DNA of 64,000 nt from Flavobacteriales bacterium (GCA_016703105.1 JADJCS010000020.1:186001-250000), one strand, 5' to 3'. Shown: positions 33,436-42,614, counted from the stretch's first letter. Numbers and translations: made by a program. The notes: generated by a model not told the origin, from the sequence alone.

Positions 33436-35265
33436 CTAACGCGAAACGATCAACCGCCTGGTGAGCGTGCCACTCTCGGAGACCACTGCCACCAGGTATG
33501 TGCCGATGGGCAAATGACTCACATCGATCACCGCACCATTGGCCGTGGCTGTGATAGGTGCGCCGATCTGTTGGCCCCGATCGTTGAGCAGGCGGATGCC
33601 ATTCTGCCCCTTGCTTCGGAAGACCACGTTCACAAGGTCCTGGGCGGGGACCGGGTAGACGAGCAGTTCCTCCCGCGCCCGGCCGATGTGAACACTTACC
33701 ACATCGCTCACGGTGGAGTGGCCGTCGTGGTCGGTCTGTTGAAGGCGGTAGTAGTTAAGACCGGCTCGGGGCTGCGGGTCCAGCGCGCTGTATTCGAGCA
33801 TAGTGAGGCTCGTGCCAGCGCCGGGTACCGTGGTTACATCGATCCAGTCGCTGCCTTCGGTGCTGCGCTGCACGGTATAATGGTCGTTGTTCTGCTCTGA
33901 GGCGGTGGCCCAGGTGAGATGAACGGTCCGATCTTCCCGCACGTCGGCCTCGAAATTCAAGAGTTCAACTGGCAATGAGGTCTGAACCAGGTTGATGGTG
34001 CCCAAGGTGAACCGGCGGTCGTTCACCAGCGCGTTCACACCGGCGAAACGGTAGAGGTTGCCACCGACCGAGCTCGCCGCGATCGCCACGGGCGCATCAT
34101 CGGCGAAGACACCATTGTTGTTCAGGTCCACCAGCAGTCGCAGATCGCTCGCCGTCACAGGGCCCTGACCCGTGAGGTCGAAGGTGATGTTCACGTTGCC
34201 CACATCCACGGCGCCCCCGGCGGCGTTCACCTCGTTCACGCGCCATACCCGGTGCCAGCGGCCTTGCAGGCCGACAGGAAAGTCGGTGCTCCCGATGGCG
34301 TGCAGCGCGGCATTGTCATGGCCCCAAAGGAGGAACTCGTTGTTCCCGAGACCGGTCGCATTGTTGATCTGCACCACCCCTCCGCGTGCATCGGTATGTT
34401 GGTTGGTGAGGCCGGTGCGACCGATCCCCGCCATTTCGTGATCATAGTCACCGTTCGCGGGATCATCCTGCACATAGATGTTGTTGGCGCTCAACGGTAG
34501 GGCATACTTGGCACTGAGGTAGTTGTTGACTATGATGCGCTGGGTGGAGTTCACCGGGCTGTCGTAGATGATCACTTCGGCCAGATCGCCGTCCATGTTC
34601 CAGCCGCTGGTTCCCTGCACATTGCCGAGATAGAGGGGGTTCGCGTTGTTGGCGGGGAGCTGCAGCAGGCTCGCATCGGAATAGATAGTAGTGCCTGCTT
34701 TGTATGCGGTGCGTGAAGGGAAGAGGAAGAAGATCACCGTGTTGGTGTACTCCAGCAAGCTGAAGGACGAGCTCGTGGTACCGACCGGCGCAGCGGGCGA
34801 GGAGAGCAGGTTGAGGATATCGAAGATGGGCATGAGCATGGCCCCATCGTTCGGGCTCCAGAGGGCATAGTTCGGCTGCGTGCTGGTTCCCTTGGCCAGC
34901 CAGGCGTTGTTGCTCTTCGCGGTGTTCTCCGCGCTCACGAAGAAGATGTCCCACTGGTTCATATCGAGCGAGCCCGCGTCGGGTATGCGCATCTCATCGT
35001 CCACCCCGTCGAAGGAGATCATGGGATGGCCGTTCAGCGCCGAACCCACCCATGTGGATCGCGTGGCCACCGAGGGGCTCGCGGCGTTGTTGCCGTTCCC
35101 GCTGCGGTCGGTCCAGTTGGTCACCGCTGTGCCGGCCACGGTCGCGCTGTTATCGGCGCTCAGCCAGAGCACGTTGTTGGCGCTGGTGCCCACCCCGCCC
35201 GGACCCGTTTGGGCCAGGGCTCCGGGCCCTATGCAGAGCGCGGCGATGAGCGGTAGGTAGCGCAT
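33436..35265 (-). CDS. T9SS cargo: LamG/DUF8202-like surface protein
   Basis: The ATG at 35265 gives 609 residues with a signal peptide (MRYLPLIAALCIGPGALA). The N-terminal half (NVLWLSADNSA, YTNTVIFFLF, EVIIYDSPVN) looks like a concanavalin-type sugar-binding domain. The centre (DHEMAGIGRTGLTN, NNEFLLWGHDN) looks like a DUF8202 beta-domain. A fibronectin-like segment (VHLTWATASEQNNDHY) leads to a type A T9SS sorting domain at the end (LLVYPVPAQDLVNV ... GTYLVAVVSES). It would be secreted by the type IX system and attached to the surface. It is on the same strand as the next T9SS gene but separated by about 190 bp. Confidence 0.85.
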   Translation of the reverse strand: MRYLPLIAALCIGPGALAQTGPGGVGTSANNVLWLSADNSATVAGTAVTNWTDRSGNGNNAASPSVATRSTWVGSALNGHPMISFDGVDDEMRIPDAGSLDMNQWDIFFVSAENTAKSNNAWLAKGTSTQPNYALWSPNDGAMLMPIFDILNLLSSPAAPVGTTSSSFSLLEYTNTVIFFLFPSRTAYKAGTTIYSDASLLQLPANNANPLYLGNVQGTSGWNMDGDLAEVIIYDSPVNSTQRIIVNNYLSAKYALPLSANNIYVQDDPANGDYDHEMAGIGRTGLTNQHTDARGGVVQINNATGLGNNEFLLWGHDNAALHAIGSTDFPVGLQGRWHRVWRVNEVNAAGGAVDVGNVNITFDLTGQGPVTASDLRLLVDLNNNGVFADDAPVAIAASSVGGNLYRFAGVNALVNDRRFTLGTINLVQTSLPVELLNFEADVREDRTVHLTWATASEQNNDHYTVQRSTEGSDWIDVTTVPGAGTSLTMLEYSALDPQPRAGLNYYRLQQTDHDGHSTVSDVVSVHIGRAREELLVYPVPAQDLVNVVFRSKGQNGIRLLNDRGQQIGAPITATANGAVIDVSHLPIGTYLVAVVSESGTLTRRLIVSR

Positions 35266-35456
35266 AGGTCCAAGGAGTAGACGCTTCAACGCAGGGGGCG
35301 GCCCCGGGGTTCCGAAAGGGGAAGGTGCCTGGAGCGCGGAAGGATCGCAGCCGGTGCTACGCCCGGAGCCCGGTAAGCAAGGGATCGACTCTGCGGAGAT
35401 ATAGGACCGGGGAGGTGGTATTGGGGTTCTAATTCCGCACGAGGGCGGCAACAACC

Positions 35457-37004
35457 TTAGTCGACCACCAACCGCTTGCTGCGCGCTTCCTGTTCTGAGC
35501 GCATCGTGAGGGTGTATAGGCCAGCGGGCAAATGGCCTACGTTCAACCAATGGGCGGTCCCGTTCATTCGTTCGTGTGCCACCGCTCGTCCGAACGCGTC
35601 AGTGATCGTGATCGTGGCCTTGCACATTTCCTTGTCGCTGGAAACGCGAATGAGATCATTTCCCGGGTTGGGCGAGATGGTGAGGACGGGCGTGCTCATT
35701 TCCTGCGCGCCAGTGGCGATATCACCGAGTTTGACGATCCAACCTTCGAAGCCACCGTGGCTGTTGGTGATCTCACCATCGCTCGATCGGGCGAAGGACG
35801 CGACCACGCAGCCACCGTCGGCGGTTTGTTGGATCCCTCCACCTACATCATAGTCGCTTCCCCCCAAGGGTTTCTGCCATTCGAGCCAACCGATGCTATC
35901 AAGCTTCATCACCCAAGTGTCGTAATTGCCATGGTTCCCTGAGACATCGCCGTCGTTCGAGGTCGTATGGCCCGATAGAATGTAACCTCCATCGTTGGTG
36001 AGCTGGATGCCATGCGCGGAATCGTCACCGCTACCACCGATGGCGCGTTGCCACGAGAGCGCACCCGTGCTGTCAAGCTTCACCACCCATACATCGCGGC
36101 CACCGTGGTTGCCTGTGACATCCCCATCCGCAGAGGAGGTCACCCCGGCCACGATGTAGCCGCCGTCAGCGGTCTGGAGGATCGAACCCGCACCGTCCAC
36201 GTCGCTGCCACCGAGGGTTCGTTGCCAGAGAAGTGTACCAACGTCATCGAACTTTACGATCCAGAAGTCGTTCTCGCCTTGATTGCCGGTGACGTCACCA
36301 TTGATGGAGTACGTAAGACCTGCAGCGACATAACCTCCATCGCTGGTGAACGCGATGGAGCTCGCGGTATCATAGCTTGTTCCGCCAAAGGTCTTCTGCC
36401 AGAGCACCGTTCCAGCTGAGTCGAGCTTCACGATCCAGAAGTCACGGTCCCCGTGGTTCCCGGTAACGTCGCCGTCGTTGGAAGAGGTCTGCCCTGCAAT
36501 GATGTACCCGTTGTCGCTTGTTCTCAAAATGGTTTGGGCGTAGTCGCCGTCGCTGCCGCCGAGGGCTTTCTGCCAGAGGAGCGTTCCCGAAGCATCGAGC
36601 TTCACTACCCACATGTCATCGCCTCCATGATATCCCGTGACGTCCCCATTGTTCGAAGTCGTGTAACCCGCCGCGACGTAGCCTCCGTCGCTGGTCTGTT
36701 CTATCGAGTACGCTCTATCGTCCAACGATCCCCCAAGGGGCTTTTGCCAGATCAGCGCACCGGTCGCGTCCAACTTCACCACCCATAGATCATCGCCACC
36801 ATGGTTGCCAGAGACGTCGCCGTTGTTCGAATGCGTGGATCCGGCGGCTATGTACCCTCCGTCAATGGTTTGTTCAACATCGGCTGTGTAGTCCGATCCA
36901 CTACCCCCCAAGGCTCTCTCCCATTCGATCCCGGGTGCCCACTGCGCGAAGGCGGACCCGAAAAGCAACAGGCCGATCAGAGCGAGCAGCGCGCGGTTTT
37001 CCAT
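35457..37004 (-). CDS. T9SS cargo with seven tandem beta-propeller-like repeats
   Basis: The ATG at 37004 gives 515 residues with a signal peptide (MENRALLALIGLLLFGSAFA). Seven repeats of about 61 residues follow, each built on GGS-x-D-x-A, DGGY-(I/V)-AAG, NNGDV-x-G-x-HGG, D-x-WVVKLD and LLWQK. Seven such units suggest a seven-bladed propeller. The end is a type A T9SS sorting domain (LTISPNPGNDLIRV ... LPAGLYTLTMRSE). It is probably a secreted or surface-attached protein of unknown ligand. Confidence 0.85.
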   Translation of the reverse strand: MENRALLALIGLLLFGSAFAQWAPGIEWERALGGSGSDYTADVEQTIDGGYIAAGSTHSNNGDVSGNHGGDDLWVVKLDATGALIWQKPLGGSLDDRAYSIEQTSDGGYVAAGYTTSNNGDVTGYHGGDDMWVVKLDASGTLLWQKALGGSDGDYAQTILRTSDNGYIIAGQTSSNDGDVTGNHGDRDFWIVKLDSAGTVLWQKTFGGTSYDTASSIAFTSDGGYVAAGLTYSINGDVTGNQGENDFWIVKFDDVGTLLWQRTLGGSDVDGAGSILQTADGGYIVAGVTSSADGDVTGNHGGRDVWVVKLDSTGALSWQRAIGGSGDDSAHGIQLTNDGGYILSGHTTSNDGDVSGNHGNYDTWVMKLDSIGWLEWQKPLGGSDYDVGGGIQQTADGGCVVASFARSSDGEITNSHGGFEGWIVKLGDIATGAQEMSTPVLTISPNPGNDLIRVSSDKEMCKATITITDAFGRAVAHERMNGTAHWLNVGHLPAGLYTLTMRSEQEARSKRLVVD

Positions 37005-37069
37005 GTACGCATGACGAGCGATGAAGGTAAGGGAAGCCTTATCCTGAGCCGGAACAGTTGCGGGACGGA

Positions 37070-37468
37070 TCATTTCAATGTGATCGGCACATTGATCTTC
37101 ATCGGCACCGGCCGTCCATCCATCGTGGCCGGTTCGAAACGCAGCAGCTCGCGCGTCATCTCGATGGCGGCCGTGTCCACATCGGCGCGCACGCCCTTGA
37201 GGATCGTTGGATCCGTCGTGTGGCCCAACGTATCCACCGTGAACTGCACGAGGATCTTGCCCTGCACCCCTTCCTTCCGCGCGGCCTTCGGAAATTTGTA
37301 CGTGTAGGCTACATCGCGCAGCAAGCCTTCTTCGCCGGAGGGGTAGTAGGCGGCCTGATTGATGTGCATCACGTTGTCCGGGGTGTACACGGTATCCACT
37401 CGGCCGCTTTGCGCGAACGTTGCTGCGCTCACGAACATTCCAAGCGCTACTCCAAAGACCTTGTGCAT
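37070..37468 (-). CDS. small secreted TonB-C-terminal-domain protein
   Basis: The ATG at 37468 gives 132 residues with a signal peptide (MHKVFGVALGMFVSAATFA). The rest is a TonB C-terminal-type domain (KFPKAARKEGVQGKILVQFTV, LGHTTDPTILKG, LLRFEPATMDGRPV). No membrane anchor or Pro-rich spacer is present, so it cannot be a complete energy-transducing TonB. Stand-alone secreted TonB-C proteins are common in Bacteroidota and of unknown role. A TACTTTCG -7 box (37492-37499) lies before it. Confidence 0.85.
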   Translation of the reverse strand: MHKVFGVALGMFVSAATFAQSGRVDTVYTPDNVMHINQAAYYPSGEEGLLRDVAYTYKFPKAARKEGVQGKILVQFTVDTLGHTTDPTILKGVRADVDTAAIEMTRELLRFEPATMDGRPVPMKINVPITLK

Positions 37469-37491
37469 GCGACTAAGCGATGGCGGCACCT

Positions 37492-37499
37492 CGAAAGTA
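37492..37499 (-). promoter_or_regulatory. -7 box TACTTTCG before the TonB-C gene
   Basis: On the minus strand the box reads TACTTTCG, 23 nt before the ATG at 37468. Confidence 0.4.
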
Positions 37500-37520
37500 G
37501 GATGCGGTGGCCGACCCGGA

Positions 37521-38060
37521 TCATTTCGTTGCGTCGAACCGCACCCGGAACACCAACACCTCCTCGCCTCGGTGCGTGCCCCGTTTCTCGAAGGTCATTC
37601 CGTTGCGCTTCGCCACCGCCTGGCTGTTGGCGTTCTCCGGATCGATGAGCGAGATGACCGAGGACGCCAGTTGATGCTCCCGTGCGAATTCCTTGCAGGC
37701 GATCGCCGCCTCTGTCGCATAGCCACGGCCCCAGGCCGAGGGCAACAAGTGGTAACCGATCTCGAGCTCGGGCAGGTCGTCAACTTCCTGCACCAGCAAG
37801 CCTACAAAGCCGATGGGTCCTCCCGTGGCGCGATCGCTGATCACGTTCAGGCAGGAGCCGTCGCGGGCGATGCGGTCCAACGAGCGCTGGATGAAGAAGG
37901 CGCAGTCCGCCTCACTGCCCGCGGTGAAGGGCATGAAGCGGATCGCTTCCGCATCGTTGATGTACTCCATCCACCAACCGCGGTCGTCCATGGTCGGCCT
38001 GCGGAAGAGCAGGCGATCGGTGGCGAGGCCTTCGAGCGAGGGGATGGGGAGGCGGAGCAT
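37521..38060 (-). CDS. GNAT-family N-acetyltransferase
   Basis: This 179-residue protein begins with the N-terminal strand TDRLLFRRPTMDDRGWW, then the acetyl-CoA region ELEIGYHLLPSAWGRGYATEA, which contains the GNAT Gx-G-x-A signature (GRGYATEA), and ends NSQAVAKRNGMTFEKRG. This is the RimJ/RimL-like branch that acetylates amines on proteins or small molecules. The substrate is unknown. The minus-strand sequence CACATTTG lies 11 nt before the start. It is probably monocistronic. Confidence 0.93.
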   Translation of the reverse strand: MLRLPIPSLEGLATDRLLFRRPTMDDRGWWMEYINDAEAIRFMPFTAGSEADCAFFIQRSLDRIARDGSCLNVISDRATGGPIGFVGLLVQEVDDLPELEIGYHLLPSAWGRGYATEAAIACKEFAREHQLASSVISLIDPENANSQAVAKRNGMTFEKRGTHRGEEVLVFRVRFDATK

Positions 38061-38429
38061 GCGGCAAATGTGGGATGGGAATGGTCACACAGCGCATCGC
38101 GTGGGATCCCGTCTTCCCGGCGTCGGCCCGATCGACGCGGCTTCTACTTTTAGTTTATGGTCCCGTGTTCTGCTGAAAGAGTGAGGCGTGCGTGGCAAGT
38201 GAGAGGGCAGGCCGTCCTCTTGTGCCCAACCGCAAGGCCAAGAAATGAACCCCAAGCCCAGAACGCACGCTCAAGCCAAGGGTCTGTTGCCTGAAGGCCT
38301 ATGGGCTCCGCCCACCTTTTTACCCGTGTTCGCGCGCAGCCCCGACGTGTCCGGGTGCGAAGCGATCTTTCATCTGTTGAGTAGGCGCTACCTGCGCGCG
38401 CTCCCGCGCCTCCTTCGACGGCGTTCGTG
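38061..38429. other. 369-bp gap without a recognisable gene
   Basis: I see no supported ORF, RNA or strong hairpin. Its left edge holds the probable promoter of the GNAT gene (minus strand). The rest is unremarkable GC-rich sequence. Confidence 0.4.
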
Positions 38430-38756
38430 CTACTTCACGAACACGATCTCCGCATCCGGAGCCTCGTGCTTCACGGCCTCGATGCCTTTGTCGCGCGCGG
38501 CGGTGCTGGTATACACTTCGCTGGTGCCCACCACTTCGCCGTTGTAGGCCTGCAGGGTGAAGCTGTGGCCGGCATCGCTGCGTTTGCGCTCGTAGTTCAT
38601 TGCATCGGGTGCGAGCTTCTGCACCACCTCAATGCCCTCTTCCGCATCGGCGCGCGTGGAATAGCCTTCGCTCGCCAGAATGATCTTGCCGTTGCCGGCT
38701 TTCAGGCGGAAGCGGTGGTCCTTCGCCTTGTCCAGGAATATCTCGAATGTGCCCAT
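38430..38756 (-). CDS. DUF1508 (YegP-like) protein with two tandem domains
   Basis: The 108-residue protein has two copies of the roughly 45-residue DUF1508 unit: FEIFLDKAKDHRFRLKAGNGKIILASEGYSTRADAEEGIE, and later HSFTLQAYNGEVVGTSEVYTS plus AARDKGIEAVK. This matches YegP in length and arrangement. DUF1508 proteins are small, cytoplasmic and of unknown function. A TATGTTCG box (38776-38783) lies 19 nt before the start. Confidence 0.92.
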   Translation of the reverse strand: MGTFEIFLDKAKDHRFRLKAGNGKIILASEGYSTRADAEEGIEVVQKLAPDAMNYERKRSDAGHSFTLQAYNGEVVGTSEVYTSTAARDKGIEAVKHEAPDAEIVFVK

Positions 38757-38775
38757 GCGTTGATCAGTGGATCAC

Positions 38776-38783
38776 CGAACATA
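38776..38783 (-). promoter_or_regulatory. -7 box TATGTTCG before the DUF1508 gene
   Basis: The minus strand reads TATGTTCG, fitting TAnnTTYG, with the ATG 19 nt downstream. Confidence 0.35.
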
Positions 38784-38825
38784 CGGCAAAGACGACCATG
38801 CCCAGCCCATGCCCGCCCGGCTGGG

Positions 38826-39170
38826 TCACAAGCGTAAGAGTTTCCAAAGCACGAATACCAGCACCGCGGTGTTCAGCGCCATGGTCACCACTGACTTCAG
38901 GAAGGGGAAGATCATGGCGCAATGCACCAGCATGCTGAGGCTTGTGGCCGCGCAGAGCCAGAGGATCAGCGGCCGGCCTTCATCCACGGCCGCTTGTGCG
39001 AAGAGGTGAACAACGCCGCACGTGAGCAGGATATGGCCGTCCATCAGCAGGCGCAGCAGTTCGCGATCGTATCCTGTTTTGTGCTTGGCGAGCACGAAGC
39101 CATCATGCAGCAGGCCATTGGCCACGGCCCAAAGACCGTTGAGCAGGATGGGTATGCGCAGTCCGCTCAT
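38826..39170 (-). CDS. small membrane protein of unknown function
   Basis: The ATG at 39170 gives 114 residues with four hydrophobic segments (about 5-20, 42-58, 67-85 and 92-108). I do not recognise the family. The frame is open upstream to 39338, but that part is Arg/Glu-rich and overlaps the divergent gene at 39264. A TACTTTCG box ends 5 nt before the ATG, which supports this start and points to a leaderless mRNA. Confidence 0.7.
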   Translation of the reverse strand: MSGLRIPILLNGLWAVANGLLHDGFVLAKHKTGYDRELLRLLMDGHILLTCGVVHLFAQAAVDEGRPLILWLCAATSLSMLVHCAMIFPFLKSVVTMALNTAVLVFVLWKLLRL

Positions 39171-39175
39171 ATCCA

Positions 39176-39183
39176 CGAAAGTA
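39176..39183 (-). promoter_or_regulatory. -7 box TACTTTCG directly before the 39170 start
   Basis: The minus-strand box ends 5 nt before the ATG, so a transcript would have essentially no leader. Confidence 0.45.
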
Positions 39184-39263
39184 ACCGTCGCTGCGGTGTA
39201 ATATCTTCCAACGTTCTCCGCTCGTGGTCCGGTGTTTGCGCACCTTGTGCCCACCCACCATCG

Positions 39264-39611
39264 ATGTTGGAACGAAAACTCCTGCTCCTCGCCATCACGG
39301 CGGCCTTCTCGCTCGCCCTTCCGGCCCAAAGCCCGCAAGATCTTGCGCGCATGGGATGGGAACCCTTGTCGGACAGCCTCTATTTGGTCTGGAACCTGAG
39401 CACGGACCAGATCAAGCGCATCGCCATGATCGAGGACGACTACGAAGTGGAACGCACCGCTCTGGTCTCGGATCCCAAGCTATCCGAAGCGGTGCGCGAT
39501 ACCCGGTTGCGCGCACTGGCCAATGCGCGCCGGAAAGAGATCAAGGGTGTGTTGAAGGCGGAACAGTACGAGGATTGGCAGAAGCGGACCCGGGTTGGGG
39601 GGCAACACTGA
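39264..39611 (+). CDS. small secreted helical protein
   Basis: The ATG at 39264 gives 115 residues with a signal peptide (MLERKLLLLAITAAFSLALPAQ). The rest is charged and predicted helical (LSTDQIKRIAMIEDDYEVER, ARRKEIKGVLKAEQYEDW). It is reminiscent of LTXXQ/Spy-like periplasmic proteins (LSTDQ ... LKAEQYEDW), but the match is weak. It is divergent from the small membrane protein and convergent with the large membrane gene that follows. Confidence 0.7.
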   Translation: MLERKLLLLAITAAFSLALPAQSPQDLARMGWEPLSDSLYLVWNLSTDQIKRIAMIEDDYEVERTALVSDPKLSEAVRDTRLRALANARRKEIKGVLKAEQYEDWQKRTRVGGQH

Positions 39612-39641
39612 TCCCATCCTTCGCCTCCACACTCTTCCGGA

Positions 39642-41483
39642 TCACAACCCGAAAGGAAGCGCGCGTATCCAAAGCTCGGTTCGGACCCCGGTGACGGAAT
39701 CGTTCCGAAGCAATTCCACCACTACCAGGTAGTCGCCCCACGCATCGGGGCGTGGTATGGTGAGCCCTTGCACAATGCTCCGATGCGGTGCGATGTCCTG
39801 CTCCATGGCGGTGGGGAAGGGATCCGCGAGAACGATGGCGCGATGCGCGGAGTGGACCGTACACCGCAACCGCAATGGATGCTGGTCCGCCGCTAGACAA
39901 CCGAACGTGGTCGCTCCGTGGTTGGTGATCCGGATCGGGACCACCGTGCTTTGCGCGGGGGTGAAGAACAAGTCTCCGCCGAGCGGTTCCAGCGTGAGCG
40001 CGCTGTTCGGGTCGAGCGCATCGTGCGCTGAGGTCGTCACTAGCTCGTAGCCCGTGTGAGGCAGTGCGAAGTAGCGTTCGTTCAGGTAGCGGCCGTCGAA
40101 CCATTCGGGATCCCAGCTCGGACCGATGAAACTCCCCTGGCCACCGGCCTGCGCGCGATACGGGGCGATCGCATCGTCGCAGAAGAAGGTGACGGTACTA
40201 TCGGGGCCGTGGAGCGCGGAGATCAGCGCGGTTTCCATGGGAACGGGCCAATGCGAAAGCACATAGCCCCAGGGCAGAACGCGTGAAGTGCCGATGGCCT
40301 TTCGAACGCCACGATCGCGAAGCGCGGAGGTGAGCCGTTCCGCGTACCGCACCTTATCCGTTGCCAGGTGGTGGGAACGCACTACATGCCAGGCGCCGAG
40401 GGCCATGACCGAGCAGGCCGCAGCAAGCACCCAGCGTGGAGCGCGCGTGTACAACGCGTGCGCGGCGCTCGTGAACGCCGCGCACCAGCAGAAGGCGATC
40501 ACCGGATAGAAGTTCTCGAACATGATGGCGGAGCCAACGGCGCGATCCGCGATCAGGATCAGCGCCAGCGAGGCGCTACTGAACAGCAGGGTCCATGCCA
40601 GCGACCAGTAACGACGTGCCCATACGAGGCCCGCGCACGCAAGCGCCATCAGGAGTAGGAACGCCTTGAAGTCCGCAAAGGCATCGAGCAGGTGAAGCGT
40701 GCTCGGTAGCTCCCAAAGCGCGGGCAGCTGAACCACCACATCGTGGTATGTGGGCATGCGCGCCTGCTCGTAGTCGGTGCTCTGGATCAAGGTGAGGCGC
40801 GCTGCGGACAGCAGCACCAGGAGCGCGGAGAGCACGAGGTAACGCACGTTCCGCCACGACCGCGTGTCGATACCCACGTACACGATCAGGAACGCGATCG
40901 GGATCAATAGCACCTGATGGTACAATGAAGCCCACACCGCGGTGAGCAATGCTGCGGATCCCCAGACCCATGCACGGGTCGCCGTACGCACGGTCCTTCG
41001 GAAAAGGACCTCAAGGAGCACGCAGAACGCGATGCCCTGGTTCACTTCGCTCACGCCGTAATAGAAGGTGATGCCCATCCCCGCCACGAGCGTGAGAGGC
41101 AGGGTCATCGCACCGCGCGTATCGCGCAACGGCCAGCCGATCAACGCGAACACACCCACCGGCACCAGTGCCAAACAGAGCGAATAGGAGAGGAGCACCA
41201 GGTCCAACGAGGCCCCTCCGCGGATCAACGCAAGGGGCAGGAACTGTGGAAGCCACGATCCGATGCGGTGGTGGAAGCTCACCACCTCCCCGGTATCGAT
41301 CAGCAGGAACGAATAGAAGGCGCTATCGAAACAGGCGGTGCGTTCCAGGTGGAAATGCCAGGCGAGAACGAACAGGAAACCCAAGGCGATGGCCCCGGCC
41401 CAACGCACCGCGCGCATCGATGGAGGAGCTCCGTTCACGTTCGGTCCCACGGATACAATGTAGCATCCGGGGCTGAAGGCCAT
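39642..41483 (-). CDS. large polytopic membrane protein (glycosyltransferase-like architecture)
   Basis: The 613-residue product has about 11 hydrophobic helices in the first ~390 residues and a ~220-residue soluble C-terminal part. That is the architecture of ArnT/PMT-like GT-C glycosyltransferases and of several Bacteroidota unknowns. An acidic loop follows the first helix (ERTACFDSAFYSFL), but I see no decisive DD/DE signature. The start may lie later (ATG at MRAVRWAGAIALG). The function is therefore open. It stands alone on the minus strand. Confidence 0.65.
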   Translation of the reverse strand: MAFSPGCYIVSVGPNVNGAPPSMRAVRWAGAIALGFLFVLAWHFHLERTACFDSAFYSFLLIDTGEVVSFHHRIGSWLPQFLPLALIRGGASLDLVLLSYSLCLALVPVGVFALIGWPLRDTRGAMTLPLTLVAGMGITFYYGVSEVNQGIAFCVLLEVLFRRTVRTATRAWVWGSAALLTAVWASLYHQVLLIPIAFLIVYVGIDTRSWRNVRYLVLSALLVLLSAARLTLIQSTDYEQARMPTYHDVVVQLPALWELPSTLHLLDAFADFKAFLLLMALACAGLVWARRYWSLAWTLLFSSASLALILIADRAVGSAIMFENFYPVIAFCWCAAFTSAAHALYTRAPRWVLAAACSVMALGAWHVVRSHHLATDKVRYAERLTSALRDRGVRKAIGTSRVLPWGYVLSHWPVPMETALISALHGPDSTVTFFCDDAIAPYRAQAGGQGSFIGPSWDPEWFDGRYLNERYFALPHTGYELVTTSAHDALDPNSALTLEPLGGDLFFTPAQSTVVPIRITNHGATTFGCLAADQHPLRLRCTVHSAHRAIVLADPFPTAMEQDIAPHRSIVQGLTIPRPDAWGDYLVVVELLRNDSVTGVRTELWIRALPFGL

Positions 41484-41573
41484 TTCATCGGACGGGGATC
41501 ACGGCAGGCAGGTTCCGTGATCCCTCCTTCCTGTCCGGAGCACTTTTTTCCATCCGTATCCGTTCATCCCGTG

Positions 41574-42074
41574 ATGCGCACCCTTGGTCTATTAATGGCA
41601 TGCTCGCTCGCGGCACTGAACGTGTTCGCTCAACCCGGAGGGGTCGTTCGCACCCATGCCGACAGCCTTCCTCCGTTGAACAAGGGTGTGCTGACCTTCG
41701 TGCGCTCGCAGGTGAACAAGCGCGTGGGCCGCGGCGAATGTTGGGACCTGGCCGCTGCCGCCTTGGACGTGGTGAAGGCGCGATGGGATGGAGCGTATTT
41801 TTTCGGTAGACCCGTGGATCCACGCACAGAAGTGATCCTGCCGGGCGACATCGTTCAGTTCGAGGGCGTGGAAGTGCTCTACGAGGAGGAAGGGATCACC
41901 ACGCGCCAACGCATGCCGCACCATACAGCGGTCATCTACGAAGCGCATGGTGAAGGGCGCTACACGCTGGCACACCAGAACTTCGGACCGGCCGGCCGCA
42001 AGGTGGGTTTGTCCGAATGGTCCACCGCACATGTGGTAAAAGGCAAGTACACCTTCTTCCGGCCCGCTCCGTGA
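41574..42074 (+). CDS. secreted protein with Cys-His hydrolase-like signature
   Basis: The ATG at 41574 gives 166 residues with a signal peptide (MRTLGLLMACSLAALNVFA). A conserved-looking Cys in GRGECWDLAAAAL, then VILPGDIVQFEG, then a His in RMPHHTAVIYEA and LAHQNFG, follow the order Cys, His, polar residue seen in NlpC/P60 and CHAP amidase folds. A cell-wall or amide hydrolase role is possible but unproven. A 14-bp palindrome follows. Confidence 0.65.
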   Translation: MRTLGLLMACSLAALNVFAQPGGVVRTHADSLPPLNKGVLTFVRSQVNKRVGRGECWDLAAAALDVVKARWDGAYFFGRPVDPRTEVILPGDIVQFEGVEVLYEEEGITTRQRMPHHTAVIYEAHGEGRYTLAHQNFGPAGRKVGLSEWSTAHVVKGKYTFFRPAP

Positions 42075-42115
42075 TCGTGCCGCATCCTGGGCGGTCCGAT
42101 AGGAGGCCTGGATCA

Positions 42116-42145
42116 TCGTGACCGCATCGCACGATGCGGTCACGA
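42116..42145. terminator. 14-bp perfect inverted repeat between convergent genes
   Basis: TCGTGACCGCATCG (42116-42129) and CGATGCGGTCACGA (42132-42145) pair perfectly with only a 2-nt spacer. It lies between two convergent genes, fitting a bidirectional terminator. The very short loop and absent T tract would also fit a protein-binding palindrome. Confidence 0.5.
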
Positions 42146-42188
42146 CATCCGCTCAAGTCCACGGCCTATTCACCGGGGCTGTTCCCGC

Positions 42189-42614
42189 TCAAGCCGCCTT
42201 CTTGCCCATGCCGAGCACCAGTCCGGCCACGGCGCCCAGCACCGCGCTCATGCACACGTTCACCAGCACGTCCACCACAATAATGGTCGTGTTGGCGTAC
42301 ATGTTCGACATGGCCAAGAAGTACATGTCCATCGAGAAAGTGATCAGACCTCCGAGGATCGCGCCCGGCACCGCGCCGCCCATCGCAGTGTTCACGCCCA
42401 TGCGCCACAACGACCAGCCGACAATGGTGCCCCAACCCAGGTTGGCGAGCAGCATGGCCACCATGTTCATGTCCGCCTCTTCCCTCCACATCCCTTCAAT
42501 GGGGTTCATGTTCGACTCGTAGTACCCCATCAGCAACATCCCGAACACCACCCAGCCCAGCAGAAAGCTGGCTACACCTGCCGCAAGCGACGCGAGTATC
42601 ACTTTCGTGTTCAT
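42189..42614 (-). CDS. four-helix membrane protein of unknown function
   Basis: The 141-residue protein has four hydrophobic segments (about 6-29, 49-70, 78-100 and 105-132) and an acidic loop (NPIEGMWREEADMN). It is rich in Gly and Met (MLLMGYYES, GGAVPGAILGGL). I recognise no catalytic motif. It is a stand-alone minus-strand gene. Confidence 0.75.
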   Translation of the reverse strand: MNTKVILASLAAGVASFLLGWVVFGMLLMGYYESNMNPIEGMWREEADMNMVAMLLANLGWGTIVGWSLWRMGVNTAMGGAVPGAILGGLITFSMDMYFLAMSNMYANTTIIVVDVLVNVCMSAVLGAVAGLVLGMGKKAA

